Below are positions 1 through 7,306 of a DNA stretch of 7,892 nucleotides, piece by piece. Source of the DNA: Candidatus Krumholzibacteriia bacterium (GTDB lineage Bacteria; Krumholzibacteriota; Krumholzibacteriia; LZORAL124-64-63); NCBI GenBank assembly GCA_016744275.1, contig JADGEP010000174.1:1-7892 (forward strand), in the 5' to 3' direction. Each line of letters begins with the position of its first letter. Positions within the stretch are counted from its first letter, which is position 1. Under the pieces are notes generated by a model. It was given only the letters and a program-made list of their open reading frames with translations. It made no database searches and was not told the origin of the DNA. A program made the position numbers and the translations under genes.

Positions 1-527
1 GTGTATTTCAGGTCACCGCTTTTGTCCTGAGCCACGCTCGTGCGCCAGAAGAACAGCGCGTAACCGCTCCAGATGGCGAAGTAGATCACCCAACGGACAG
101 TGAACGCGGTCTGGTTCAGGTATCCCGCCTTGTGGCTCATGGCGTGGCTGGCTGCCACCACCGGGTCGTTCCAACCATAGATCTTGCCCGCAAAAATGAT
201 CACTGGAATGGCCAGGATCGCCATCAGGGGCATCACCGCAGCGGTGACTTCGGCCAGGCGCCGGATCACGACGTTCCAACTGGCCTTGGTGATGAACATG
301 ATCGGCATGAAAATCAACGCGCCCAGGCTGATCGCCAGGAAGTACGCGTAGTTCGTCAGGTACGCAAAAGCGAAGTGCTTCAGATCATCGCCCTGGCTGA
401 GGCCCAACCCGAAGGTGGCCGCCAGACCGGCAACGCCTATCACGGCGCTGATCAGAAAGACCCTCGACCCGAGACCATCCATGGTGATCTTCGTGTCTTC
501 CACGCGAGGAACATGGTGATGCGACAA
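1..527 (-). CDS. actF: Alternative complex III membrane subunit ActF (NrfD-like), 3' end beyond window
   Basis: This is a polytopic membrane subunit of ACIII, related to the NrfD/PsrC family and a partner of ActC in the cytoplasmic membrane. Only the first 175 codons are present; the gene continues past the left edge (full-length ActF is usually above 400 residues). Hydrophobic segments lie near residues 20-42, 56-80, 95-117 and 143-162. The stretch FLAISLGALIFMPIMF followed by a Trp and an Arg-Arg pair resembles the ActF core. I chose a TTG start at 527 because AGGAG lies 6 nt upstream, giving an N-terminus of MSHHHVPRVEDTKITM. An in-frame ATG at 482 (codon 16) lacks a clear Shine-Dalgarno, and an in-frame GTG about 48 nt upstream of the TTG would add a short hydrophobic stretch. 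It is the sixth gene of the operon, 56 bp after actE. ActF assignment is firm from order and hydropathy; the start is inferred. Confidence 0.88.
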   Translation of the reverse strand, partial: MSHHHVPRVEDTKITMDGLGSRVFLISAVIGVAGLAATFGLGLSQGDDLKHFAFAYLTNYAYFLAISLGALIFMPIMFITKASWNVVIRRLAEVTAAVMPLMAILAIPVIIFAGKIYGWNDPVVAASHAMSHKAGYLNQTAFTVRWVIYFAIWSGYALFFWRTSVAQDKSGDLKY

Positions 528-537
528 TTCAAACTCC
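528..537 (-). promoter_or_regulatory. Ribosome binding site deciding the TTG start of actF
   Basis: On the minus strand AGGAG is followed by six bases (TTTGAA) and then TTG. No other candidate start of actF has a purine-rich stretch at this spacing, so this site is the main reason for preferring TTG over the ATG fifteen codons later. Confidence 0.65.
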
Positions 538-540
538 TGT

Positions 541-564
541 GCTGGGCCGGCCACCAAGGCCAGC
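541..564 (-). other. Possible hairpin in the actE-actF gap
   Basis: The outer arms GCTGG and CCAGC enclose a GC-rich interior that can pair further (GGCC, TTGGT, GGCC). It ends just upstream of the actF Shine-Dalgarno. There is no U-tract, so it does not look like a terminator. It could affect translation of actF or protect an RNA end, but in GC-rich DNA it may be chance. Confidence 0.3.
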
Positions 565-583
565 GCTGCCACCTAGGTCAGTT

Positions 584-1234
584 CTATTTCTGCAGGCTGG
601 ACCGGATCTCCGCCGGCACATCCTCAAGATTGGCGTTGCGGGACAACTGCAGTGCCCGCACATAGGCCACGATGGCCCAACGGTCTTCCGGGGAAATCTG
701 CGGGCCATAGGCCGGCATGGTTCGGATCCCGTTCTTGATCGAATTGTAGAGGTGCCCCACCGGACGATCGATCACCGTCTGGCTGCGCAAATCTGTCGGC
801 GGCGTCCAAGTACCTTCGGCCAGAGCCGCGGCCCGGATGTGCACCGGCCCGTTGCCGTTGCCGCTGATGCCGTGGCAGGGCGCGCAATAGATGTTGAAGC
901 GCTCCTGGCCCCGATACATCATCTCACGCGAAACCTCGACCGGGAACTGCGCCACAAAGAGCGTATCGCCCTCGACCTGGCCGCGGTAAAACGCGTCGTC
1001 GGCCTCAAGCATTCCCTGAGCCACGGTGCCTTCGGGATGATGGCGCATGGCCATGCCGTCAGTGAAAAAAGCGCTTTCGGTCTGCGTCTTGGACTTGTAC
1101 TGGTCGTCCATGTCGTAGACCACCTGGATGCGCGGTTGAGTCTTGGGCGAATTGCGCGCCTTGTAGACCAGACCGATGGGCACCAGGCTTGCGGCGACCA
1201 GGACCAACAGCACATAAAGAATCGGGCGTGGCAT
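584..1234 (-). CDS. actE: Alternative complex III monoheme cytochrome c subunit ActE
   Basis: This is a membrane-anchored monoheme c-type cytochrome of 216 residues, one of the electron outlets of ACIII on the periplasmic side. A hydrophobic N-terminal segment (residues 5-24) has no lipobox cysteine, so it looks like an uncleaved anchor or a simple signal peptide. The heme site is CAPCH at 117-121, and Met173 in RTMPAYG is the likely distal axial ligand of a class I cytochrome fold. The 40-110 region, with DGMAMRHHPEGTVAQG, resembles the conserved pre-heme part of ActE proteins. The ATG start is preceded by GGAGG at a spacing of 8 and lies 3 bp after the actD stop, which implies translational coupling. 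ActE of some characterised complexes is described as a lipoprotein; this one appears not to be. Confidence 0.92.
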   Translation of the reverse strand: MPRPILYVLLVLVAASLVPIGLVYKARNSPKTQPRIQVVYDMDDQYKSKTQTESAFFTDGMAMRHHPEGTVAQGMLEADDAFYRGQVEGDTLFVAQFPVEVSREMMYRGQERFNIYCAPCHGISGNGNGPVHIRAAALAEGTWTPPTDLRSQTVIDRPVGHLYNSIKNGIRTMPAYGPQISPEDRWAIVAYVRALQLSRNANLEDVPAEIRSSLQK

Positions 1235-1237
1235 GGA

Positions 1238-1789
1238 TCAGTCCTCCGCGCTTTCGTTGACTTCTTCCACAACAGAGCCGCCAAGATCGGCCATGAAGTT
1301 GCGGGTTTTTTCCAGGTTGAACTTGGGGTCCTTGGCTTCCACCACGATGAAGTAGCGGTCCTGGGTCGCGCGCCGGAAGCGGCGGTTGGTGAACAACGGA
1401 TGGTACCACCGCGGCAAACCATTCAGGATCCACATGCCAAAGAAGGCCGCAAAGGCGCTCAGCAAAACCGTCAATTCGAACATGATCGGCACGTTGGCCG
1501 GGATGCCGAAAAGAGGCTTACCCGAGATGATGAACTGGTAGTCCACCGCATTCATCCACCACTGCATCAGCGTGGCGATGCCCAGGCCGGCAAAACCGCT
1601 GACCAGCACGATGAAGGGCAGGCGTGTGCCGCGGATTCCCATGGCGTCGTCCATGCCGTGCACCGGGAAGGGCGTGTGCACATCCCAGTTCTTGAAGCCT
1701 TCGTCGCGGCACTTGGCCGCCGCTGCCATCAGCAGCGAGGCGCTTTCGAATTCGATCAGCAGACCGTAGAGTTTTCCGTCGTTACTCAT
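1238..1789 (-). CDS. actD: Alternative complex III subunit ActD (DUF3341)
   Basis: This small membrane subunit of ACIII has 183 residues, the usual size for the DUF3341 family. A soluble N-terminal domain starts MSNDGKLYGLLIEFES and includes the family-like region KNWDVHTPFPVHGMDDAMG (34-51). Two transmembrane segments follow at about 57-79 and 98-122, then a cytoplasmic-type tail rich in charged residues that includes DRYFIVVEA. It carries no cofactor motif; the family role is structural, packing against ActC and ActF. The ATG overlaps the actC stop by 4 bp (ATGA) and has a strong GGAGGT about 5 bases upstream, so it should be coupled to actC translation. The identification rests on sequence character and position. 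Confidence 0.93.
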   Translation of the reverse strand: MSNDGKLYGLLIEFESASLLMAAAAKCRDEGFKNWDVHTPFPVHGMDDAMGIRGTRLPFIVLVSGFAGLGIATLMQWWMNAVDYQFIISGKPLFGIPANVPIMFELTVLLSAFAAFFGMWILNGLPRWYHPLFTNRRFRRATQDRYFIVVEAKDPKFNLEKTRNFMADLGGSVVEEVNESAED

Positions 1790-3246
1790 CGCGCACCTCC
1801 GTCCCGCACGTCTTTGGGAATGTCACCGTGGTAGTCGCCAACGCTGCGGCGCTCGCCACTGTGGGCGTCGGCAATCGGCATGATGGTTTTGACCTCGGCC
1901 ATGGCCACCATGGGCGCAAAGCGGATGAACAGCAGGATCAGGGTGAAGAAGAGCCCGAAGCTGCCCACAAAAGTCAGGATATCGACGATGGTCGGGTCGT
2001 AGTAGGCCCAGGCCGAGGGCAAGAAATCGCGGCTCAACGAAGAGACCGTGATCACGAAGCGCTCGAACCACATGCCGATGTTCACGAAGATGTACATCAC
2101 CCACATGACCGGAATATTGGTGCGGATTTTCTTGGACCAGAACAACTGCGGTGTGATCACATTGCACGTGACCATGATCCAGTAGGCCCAGGCGTAAGGT
2201 CCGAAGGCCCGGTTGATGAAGGCAAAACTTTCGTTGGGATTGCCGCCATACCAGGCGATGAAAAACTCTGTCGCGTAGGCAAAGCCGACCATCGACCCTG
2301 TGGCCAGGATGATCTTGTTCATGTTCTCAAGATGATGCAGCGTGATGATGCTCTTGAGGCCGAACATCTGCCGCGCCGGAATCAACAGCGTACCCACCAT
2401 GGCAAAACCTGAGAAAACGGCGCCGGCCACGAAGTAGGGCGGGAAAATTGTCGTATGCCAACCAGGCAACTGCGCCGTGGCAAAATCAAACGACACCACC
2501 GAATGCACCGACAGCACCAGCGGCGTGGCCAATCCGGCCAGCAGCAGGTAGGCTTTTTCGTAACGGTGCCAGTGGCGGTGGCTGCCGTTCCAACCGAGAG
2601 ACAATACGCCATAAACGATCTGCTGGATGCGGCCCTTGGCCCGGTCACGGAAGGTGGCCAGATCCGGCACCATGCCCATGTACCAGAAGAGCAACGAAAC
2701 GGTGGCATAAGTACCGACGGCGAACACATCCCACAGCAAGGGGCTGCGGAAGTTGGGCCACATGGCCTGATAGTTCGGGATCGGGAACAGCCAGTAGACC
2801 ACCCAGACACGGCCAACATGAATGCCGGGGAAGATCCCGGCACAGATGACCGCAAATATGGTCATGGCCTCGGCAAAACGGTTGATGCCCGTGCGCCATT
2901 TCTGACGCAGCAGGAACAGGATGGCCGAGATGAGCGTGCCGGCGTGGCCAATGCCCACCCAGAACACGAAGTTCACGATGGCCCAACCCCAACTGACCGG
3001 ATTGTTCAGACCCCAGACTCCCACACCCTTGACGAAAAGATATCCGATCATCAGGAAGAGAATGCCCGTCAGCCCAGTGGTGAACGCAAAGGCTGCGTAC
3101 CAGGCCAGGGGTGTTTTTCTCTCCAGCACAATGTCCGAGACCAGTTCCGTGACCGAAGTGAGGTCATGGTCGCCAAGGACCAGCTCCACCGGCTTGGTCG
3201 GGTCGTCAATTGTGTTGTCAAAAGGGTCGGTGACCGACGATTTCAT
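1786..3246 (-). CDS. actC: Alternative complex III quinol-oxidising membrane subunit ActC (NrfD-like)
   Basis: This integral membrane protein of 486 residues belongs to the NrfD/PsrC superfamily and in ACIII forms the main quinol-binding subunit next to ActB. After a hydrophilic N-terminus of about 45 residues I see some ten hydrophobic helices, near 48-72, 84-112, 124-152, 172-194, 231-253, 270-292, 308-333, 350-372, 377-400 and 420-446. Recognisable conserved pieces are GIGHAGTLISAIL (His101), IHVGRVW (143), SVHSVVSFDF (His248, Asp254) and LHHLENMNK (304-311). The length is normal for ActC. The ATG start has GGAG about 9-10 bases upstream. It follows actB after a 96-bp gap and overlaps actD by 4 bp. 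The quinol-binding role is family knowledge, not read from the sequence. Confidence 0.95.
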   Translation of the reverse strand: MKSSVTDPFDNTIDDPTKPVELVLGDHDLTSVTELVSDIVLERKTPLAWYAAFAFTTGLTGILFLMIGYLFVKGVGVWGLNNPVSWGWAIVNFVFWVGIGHAGTLISAILFLLRQKWRTGINRFAEAMTIFAVICAGIFPGIHVGRVWVVYWLFPIPNYQAMWPNFRSPLLWDVFAVGTYATVSLLFWYMGMVPDLATFRDRAKGRIQQIVYGVLSLGWNGSHRHWHRYEKAYLLLAGLATPLVLSVHSVVSFDFATAQLPGWHTTIFPPYFVAGAVFSGFAMVGTLLIPARQMFGLKSIITLHHLENMNKIILATGSMVGFAYATEFFIAWYGGNPNESFAFINRAFGPYAWAYWIMVTCNVITPQLFWSKKIRTNIPVMWVMYIFVNIGMWFERFVITVSSLSRDFLPSAWAYYDPTIVDILTFVGSFGLFFTLILLFIRFAPMVAMAEVKTIMPIADAHSGERRSVGDYHGDIPKDVRDGGAR

Positions 3247-3262
3247 ACTTCAGGCTCCAGTT

Positions 3263-3274
3263 CCGTTTTTACGG
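3263..3274 (-). other. Small hairpin upstream of actC
   Basis: CCGT and ACGG arms flank four A residues in the transcript, just upstream of the actC Shine-Dalgarno. The stem is only four base pairs, so it is weak and may be incidental. Confidence 0.2.
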
Positions 3275-3309
3275 CTTCCCGGTAACGCAACGATTTCTGT
3301 TTTCCCAAC

Positions 3310-3331
3310 GCGGGGCCCTGAATGACCCCGC
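3310..3331 (-). other. GC-rich hairpin in the actB-actC gap
   Basis: A perfect 6-bp inverted repeat, GCGGGG and CCCCGC, separated by 10 bases, sits 12 bp after the actB stop codon in the largest internal gap of the operon. No U-tract follows on the minus strand, so it is unlikely to be an intrinsic terminator. It may be an mRNA processing or 3'-end stabilising structure that sets the level of actB relative to actC-F; that role is inferred. Confidence 0.45.
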
Positions 3332-3342
3332 CATAATCACAT

Positions 3343-6300
3343 CTATCCGTGGCCCTGCTCGGCATGGCCGCCTTGTTCCGCACCATGACCGCCGCCATGA
3401 CCATCACCGTGCGCCGCCGCCGGCTCAATGGCCAGATTCGGATTGCGGATACGGGCCATGTAGAAGGTGCGGGGCTTCAGGTGCAGGTAGTTCAACAGGT
3501 CATAGGACCGGCTCGCCTCACGCAGCTTGCTGACCCGGCTGTCCTTGTCGTTCAAGTCGCCAAAGACGATGGCATCCGAGGGGCAGGTCTGGGCGCAGGC
3601 CGGCGTCACATCGCCGTCTTCAATGCCCCGGCCTTCAACCCGGGTCTCGACCCGAGCGGTCTCGATGCGCTGCACGCAGTAGGTGCATTTCTCCATCACA
3701 CCACGAGAACGCACGGTCACGTCCGGATTCAAGACCAGACGCTGGGTCTCGGTCAAATCCTCGAAGTTGTTGAACCAATTAAAACGACGCACTTTATAAG
3801 GGCAGTTATTGCTGCAATAACGCGTGCCCACGCAGCGGTTGTAAACCATTGCGTTGAGGCCTTCATCGGTGTGCATGGTGGCCGCCACCGGGCAGACCTG
3901 CTCGCAGGGAGCCATCTCGCACTGGGCACAACCCACCGGTTGCTGGGCAACCTTGGGCTCGTCCATGTTGCCCATGAAGTAACGATCCATCCGGACCCAG
4001 GACATTTCGCGACCACGCGCGACTTCGTCCTTACCCACGACTGCAACGTTGTTTTCAGACTGGCAACCAATGACACAGGCGTTGCAGCCGTTGCACAGGT
4101 TCAGGTCGATGGCCATGCCCCACTTGTATCCCGTGTACTCCCACTCTTTCCAGAGCGATTCGAGCGGCGGGCTGTGGATACCGAGATGGTCCACGAAGTG
4201 TTCGTCGGCCTTGTACTCCTCCAGATTTCCTTCGCGCACCAGGTTGGGCACGCGCTTTTGGATCTCGTCGGCACCAGCCTGATCGATGGCGTGGTGATCC
4301 TGGGTCGTGGCCAGCAAGTAGGTCTCGCCGGTTGCCGTCAGCTTCAGGCCCGTGCCGTGGTGCTGGTTTTCCCAGGTCCGCAAAGCATAGGAGTTGAAGC
4401 CGGCGCCATTGCCCACACGGCCGGCATCATCGCGGCCATAGCCCAGGTTGACGGTCACCGAATACTTGGCCTGACCGGGCAAGACATAAATGGCCATGTC
4501 CAGTTGGCGGCCCTGGTATTCCAGGGTTGCCACGTCACCGTGTTTGAGGCCCGTTTCGGCCGACAGCGCCGGGCTGATCAAGGCCGCGTTGTCCCAGGTC
4601 AGCTTGGTCATGAAGTCGGGCATTTCCTGAAGCCAGGCATTGTCGGCAAAGCGGCCGTCAAAGGTGGACTGGTCCTGCATGAAGCAGATTTCCAGGTTGT
4701 CTGCGCTCAAGGTCGAGCCGTGGCCCGGAGCCTTCAGCGGCGCCCCGGCCAAAGCCAGCGGTTGGCCGTGAGCCTGGCCGCTGCCCTGAAGGAATCCATC
4801 GTGGATGAAGGCCCGCCATTTTTTCTCGAAGCCGCTGTTGTCCACTGGTGCGCCGCCGTTGCCGCCGGTCATGGCGTGGAAGCTGTCGCGCGCTATTTCG
4901 TATCCCGAACGCGGCGTGGCGTCGGCCAGTACACTCAACACTTCGTTGACGCTTTTGCCGTCGTACAAAGGCGCGATCAAAGGCTGCACCGACATGTGAG
5001 TCAGGTCCCAGCCCATGGCGTCGCCCCAGCTCTCAAGATAGTGAGCCTGCGGGATGTGCCAGGTGCTCAGCGCACCGGTGGCATCATGGCGTTGCCCCAG
5101 ATGAATCCGGTTTTGGGCCTTGAGTATGGCCTCGCCAAATTTCAGGTCGACCGGCGCGTTGTAAACCGGATTGCCACCCAAAATCACGAGGGTATCGATG
5201 TCGCCGCGATTCAGGTTCTCGACCAACTCGGGCAGGAACCGGATTTGCGGTGTTTGCATCGGCAGGTAACTGATGGCGTGGCCCGTATTGCCCAAGGCTT
5301 CGTTCAGCACATGCAGCAGCGCGTGGGTATCGGCGTCTTGCCGGATGCCCGCAATCAACAATCCATGACCACGGTGGGCCATGAGGTCTTTGGCCAGATC
5401 GGCAATGTGCGCGCCGCCGGCGTGATGTCCGCGCCACTTGCCCAGCTCGCCACGATCGACTCCCGCGCCATTGGGCAGGGGCAAGCCTTCACCCAAGACC
5501 AGCTCAGCCGCCAAGGCCCACACCGCCGCGGCGATGTCGCCCGAAGCCGTGGGGAAACGGTGGTCAGCCATGCCGCCAGTGATGCTGTAGGTGTTCTCGA
5601 AACTGTACAAACGGTTCATGTGCCCATCTTCAGGGCGACGTCCGGCCGAGAACTGCTTGCTATTGCGCAGGGCTGTTGGGTGGTCCTGCAAAAAGTTGGC
5701 GTCGAAGTCGACAATCACCTGGGCCTGATCCAGATCCAACTGGCTCAAGGCGCCGGTGCCGAAGGCTTTTTTGGCGCCCTTCATTTCGTTGACGCGACTC
5801 ACCGGTTCCCACAGATAAATGCCGGCGCCGGCTTGGCCCAAACGCATCTGCAGGCCGTTGGTGGCCGGCGAAGTTGAGGCGCCGCTGAGAACCGCGACAC
5901 GGCCCAAGTTGCCTTTCACGCTGCTGTCCGCAAACGCCATAAAATCTTCCCATGAAGACTCCACACCTTTGCCGCGCAACACCTTCTGACTGCGATCCGG
6001 ATCGTAGACATCCAATACGCTGGCCTGGGCAAAGGCGCTGGTGGCGCCCTGGCTCAAACCAAATTCCGGGTTTCCGTCAATCTTAATGGGGCGGCCATCG
6101 TAGCTGGTGGCCATCACTCCCAGAGCGATCGGGCCCAGTTCCATGGTGGTCGCAAATTGCATCGGTTTGCCCGGTGAGACACCTTCTGGACGCGCGGCAA
6201 ATGGCACGATTTTTTCTTCGGGCCAGCGGCAACCGGTCAACGACGCCATGGCAATCGAAGCCGACATGACCTGCAAAAAACGCCGGCGCGTCAGGCCATC

Positions 6301-6444
6301 AGCCGGGGCGTCGATACCCGCGGGGAACTCGTTTTCCAGCTGGCTGCGGTACTCATCGGTATCGGCCAATTCCTGCAGGCTGCGCCAGTAGTTCTTTTCG
6401 TGGCCGGGGCCACCGCTGCTCTGCACGTTATTCATCTCGGACAT
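3343..6444 (-). CDS. actB: Alternative complex III Fe-S subunit ActB (molybdopterin-like + four-cluster fusion)
   Basis: This 1033-residue periplasmic electron-transfer subunit fuses a molybdopterin-oxidoreductase-like domain (about 75-715) to a four-cluster ferredoxin-like domain (about 775-965). A Tat motif TRRRFLQ (52-58) leads into a hydrophobic stretch ending LTGC, so Cys72 may be lipidated. Fifteen cluster cysteines are visible: 784, 787, 790, 794, 839, 842, 847, 851, 871, 877, 881, 920, 923, 950 and 954. Thr874 stands where a sixteenth would be, as expected for three [4Fe-4S] and one [3Fe-4S]. In characterised ACIII the large domain carries no molybdenum cofactor. The C-terminus (1010-1033) is Gly/His-rich. 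The ATG at 6444 follows GGAAGG at about 7 bases and lies 25 bp after actA; the reading frame is open further upstream to 6549, but that part overlaps actA and has no support. Confidence 0.96.
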   Translation of the reverse strand: MSEMNNVQSSGGPGHEKNYWRSLQELADTDEYRSQLENEFPAGIDAPADGLTRRRFLQVMSASIAMASLTGCRWPEEKIVPFAARPEGVSPGKPMQFATTMELGPIALGVMATSYDGRPIKIDGNPEFGLSQGATSAFAQASVLDVYDPDRSQKVLRGKGVESSWEDFMAFADSSVKGNLGRVAVLSGASTSPATNGLQMRLGQAGAGIYLWEPVSRVNEMKGAKKAFGTGALSQLDLDQAQVIVDFDANFLQDHPTALRNSKQFSAGRRPEDGHMNRLYSFENTYSITGGMADHRFPTASGDIAAAVWALAAELVLGEGLPLPNGAGVDRGELGKWRGHHAGGAHIADLAKDLMAHRGHGLLIAGIRQDADTHALLHVLNEALGNTGHAISYLPMQTPQIRFLPELVENLNRGDIDTLVILGGNPVYNAPVDLKFGEAILKAQNRIHLGQRHDATGALSTWHIPQAHYLESWGDAMGWDLTHMSVQPLIAPLYDGKSVNEVLSVLADATPRSGYEIARDSFHAMTGGNGGAPVDNSGFEKKWRAFIHDGFLQGSGQAHGQPLALAGAPLKAPGHGSTLSADNLEICFMQDQSTFDGRFADNAWLQEMPDFMTKLTWDNAALISPALSAETGLKHGDVATLEYQGRQLDMAIYVLPGQAKYSVTVNLGYGRDDAGRVGNGAGFNSYALRTWENQHHGTGLKLTATGETYLLATTQDHHAIDQAGADEIQKRVPNLVREGNLEEYKADEHFVDHLGIHSPPLESLWKEWEYTGYKWGMAIDLNLCNGCNACVIGCQSENNVAVVGKDEVARGREMSWVRMDRYFMGNMDEPKVAQQPVGCAQCEMAPCEQVCPVAATMHTDEGLNAMVYNRCVGTRYCSNNCPYKVRRFNWFNNFEDLTETQRLVLNPDVTVRSRGVMEKCTYCVQRIETARVETRVEGRGIEDGDVTPACAQTCPSDAIVFGDLNDKDSRVSKLREASRSYDLLNYLHLKPRTFYMARIRNPNLAIEPAAAHGDGHGGGHGAEQGGHAEQGHG

Positions 6445-6469
6445 TCTAAACCTTCCCTGACGACGACAC

Positions 6470-7192
6470 CTACCGGTGGCAGGTCGTGCAGTCGGTGGAC
6501 GGATTGATGTTGTGTTCGGCCCGCAACTGGGCGCCCAGAACGGCGGCATCTCCCGCAGGAGTCCAATTCATGTCGGTCACAAATTCGGCAGGTCGCAGAT
6601 TGGGATCGGGATCGCGATGGCACTCCAGGCACCATCCCATGGTCAGTGGCTCGGTCTGTTCCACGACGGTCATGCGATTGACCTGACCGTGGCAACTCAC
6701 GCAACCCACACCCGACTGGATATGCCCCGCGTGGTTGAAATACACGAAATCCGGCAAATCGTGGACACGGACCCAAGGAATTGGCTCGCCTGTTTTGGCG
6801 CTCTCGCGCACCAATGCCAACTGTTCACTCTCGGTTTTAACCGTCGCGTGGCAATTCATGCAGGTCGCCGTTGGCGGCAAGGTGGCCTGGGCCGTCGTCT
6901 CCACGCCCATGTGGCAATAGCGGCAATCAATGCCAAGATCGCCCGCGTGCAGCGCATGGCTGTAGGGCACCGGTTGCTCCGGCGCGTAGCCCATAGCCGA
7001 CATTTCCGGCGAAAACACGCCGGTGATCAATACAACCGCATACAATACTCCACCCATCGCCAACAAGGCCGTGCCTTCGCGCAACAGGTTCACCCACTTG
7101 GGGAACACAAATTTGTCGGTGGTATTGTCAGTGCCGGTATTGCCAGGACCTTGGTCCTGGTTCTGGTTCTGGTCGAAATTTTCCGGAGCCAA
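6470..7192 (-). CDS. actA: Alternative complex III pentaheme cytochrome c subunit ActA
   Basis: This membrane-anchored pentaheme cytochrome c carries electrons from the ActB clusters toward the acceptor. From a TTG start it has 240 residues. A hydrophilic Asn/Gln-rich leader (5-27) precedes one transmembrane helix at about 41-60 and a periplasmic domain with five CxxCH sites: CRYCH 90-94, CMNCH 111-115, CVSCH 164-168, CLECH 188-192 and CTTCH 235-239. The protein ends one residue after the last heme motif. GYAPEQPVPYSHALHAGDLG (69-88) is typical of ActA. I chose TTG because GGGGGAG lies 6 bases upstream. In-frame ATG at 7210 and GTG at 7270 would add 6 and 26 residues but have no clear Shine-Dalgarno. 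It is the first gene of the operon. Identity is certain; the start is inferred. Confidence 0.95.
   Translation of the reverse strand: MAPENFDQNQNQDQGPGNTGTDNTTDKFVFPKWVNLLREGTALLAMGGVLYAVVLITGVFSPEMSAMGYAPEQPVPYSHALHAGDLGIDCRYCHMGVETTAQATLPPTATCMNCHATVKTESEQLALVRESAKTGEPIPWVRVHDLPDFVYFNHAGHIQSGVGCVSCHGQVNRMTVVEQTEPLTMGWCLECHRDPDPNLRPAEFVTDMNWTPAGDAAVLGAQLRAEHNINPSTDCTTCHR
7143..7160 (-). other. Perfect 8-bp inverted repeat inside the actA 5' coding region
   Basis: CCAGGACC and GGTCCTGG are separated by two bases, in codons 11-17 from the proposed TTG start (inside the Gln/Asp/Gly-rich leader). In RNA this would be a stable stem close to the start codon and could lower translation initiation. 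The repetitive Gln-Asn-Gln-Asp coding may produce it by chance. Confidence 0.4.
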
Positions 7193-7198
7193 GCGACT

Positions 7199-7205
7199 CT
7201 CCCCC
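7199..7205 (-). promoter_or_regulatory. Ribosome binding site deciding the TTG start of actA
   Basis: GGGGGAG is the only strong purine-rich Shine-Dalgarno in the actA leader, and its spacing of 6 bases to TTG at 7192 is good. The ATG at 7210 lies upstream of this site and so cannot use it. Confidence 0.65.
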
Positions 7206-7232
7206 TTCATCCACGATGAAAGTTGAAGCGCT

Positions 7233-7257
7233 GTCCCAGAGCCAAAGGCACCGGGAC
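7233..7257 (-). other. Possible 5'-leader hairpin of the act mRNA
   Basis: GTCCC and GGGAC close a structure with an inner GCC-TTT-GGC stem. It lies between the predicted transcription start and the actA Shine-Dalgarno, in a leader of roughly 110 nt. I recognise no known riboswitch; structure and role are speculative. Confidence 0.3.
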
Positions 7258-7306
7258 GTGCGGGATTCACGCATTTAAATCAGATTTTCTCAGGCAGATC
7301 GGGCAG

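Noticed and set aside
539..1834. 431-codon plus-strand frame opposite actE and actD
   Set aside because: It crosses two well-supported minus-strand genes, is His/Arg/Gln-rich and has no recognisable motif; a shadow frame.
2455..3285. 276-codon plus-strand frame opposite actC
   Set aside because: It is antisense to a clear ten-helix membrane protein and is hydrophilic with no domain; a shadow of hydrophobic codons read backwards.
3349..5877. 842-codon open frame on the plus strand, antisense to actB
   Set aside because: It lies wholly opposite actB, which has clear Fe-S and Tat motifs. The antisense translation is rich in Val, Gln, His and Arg and shows no domain. Long antisense frames are expected in GC-rich genes.
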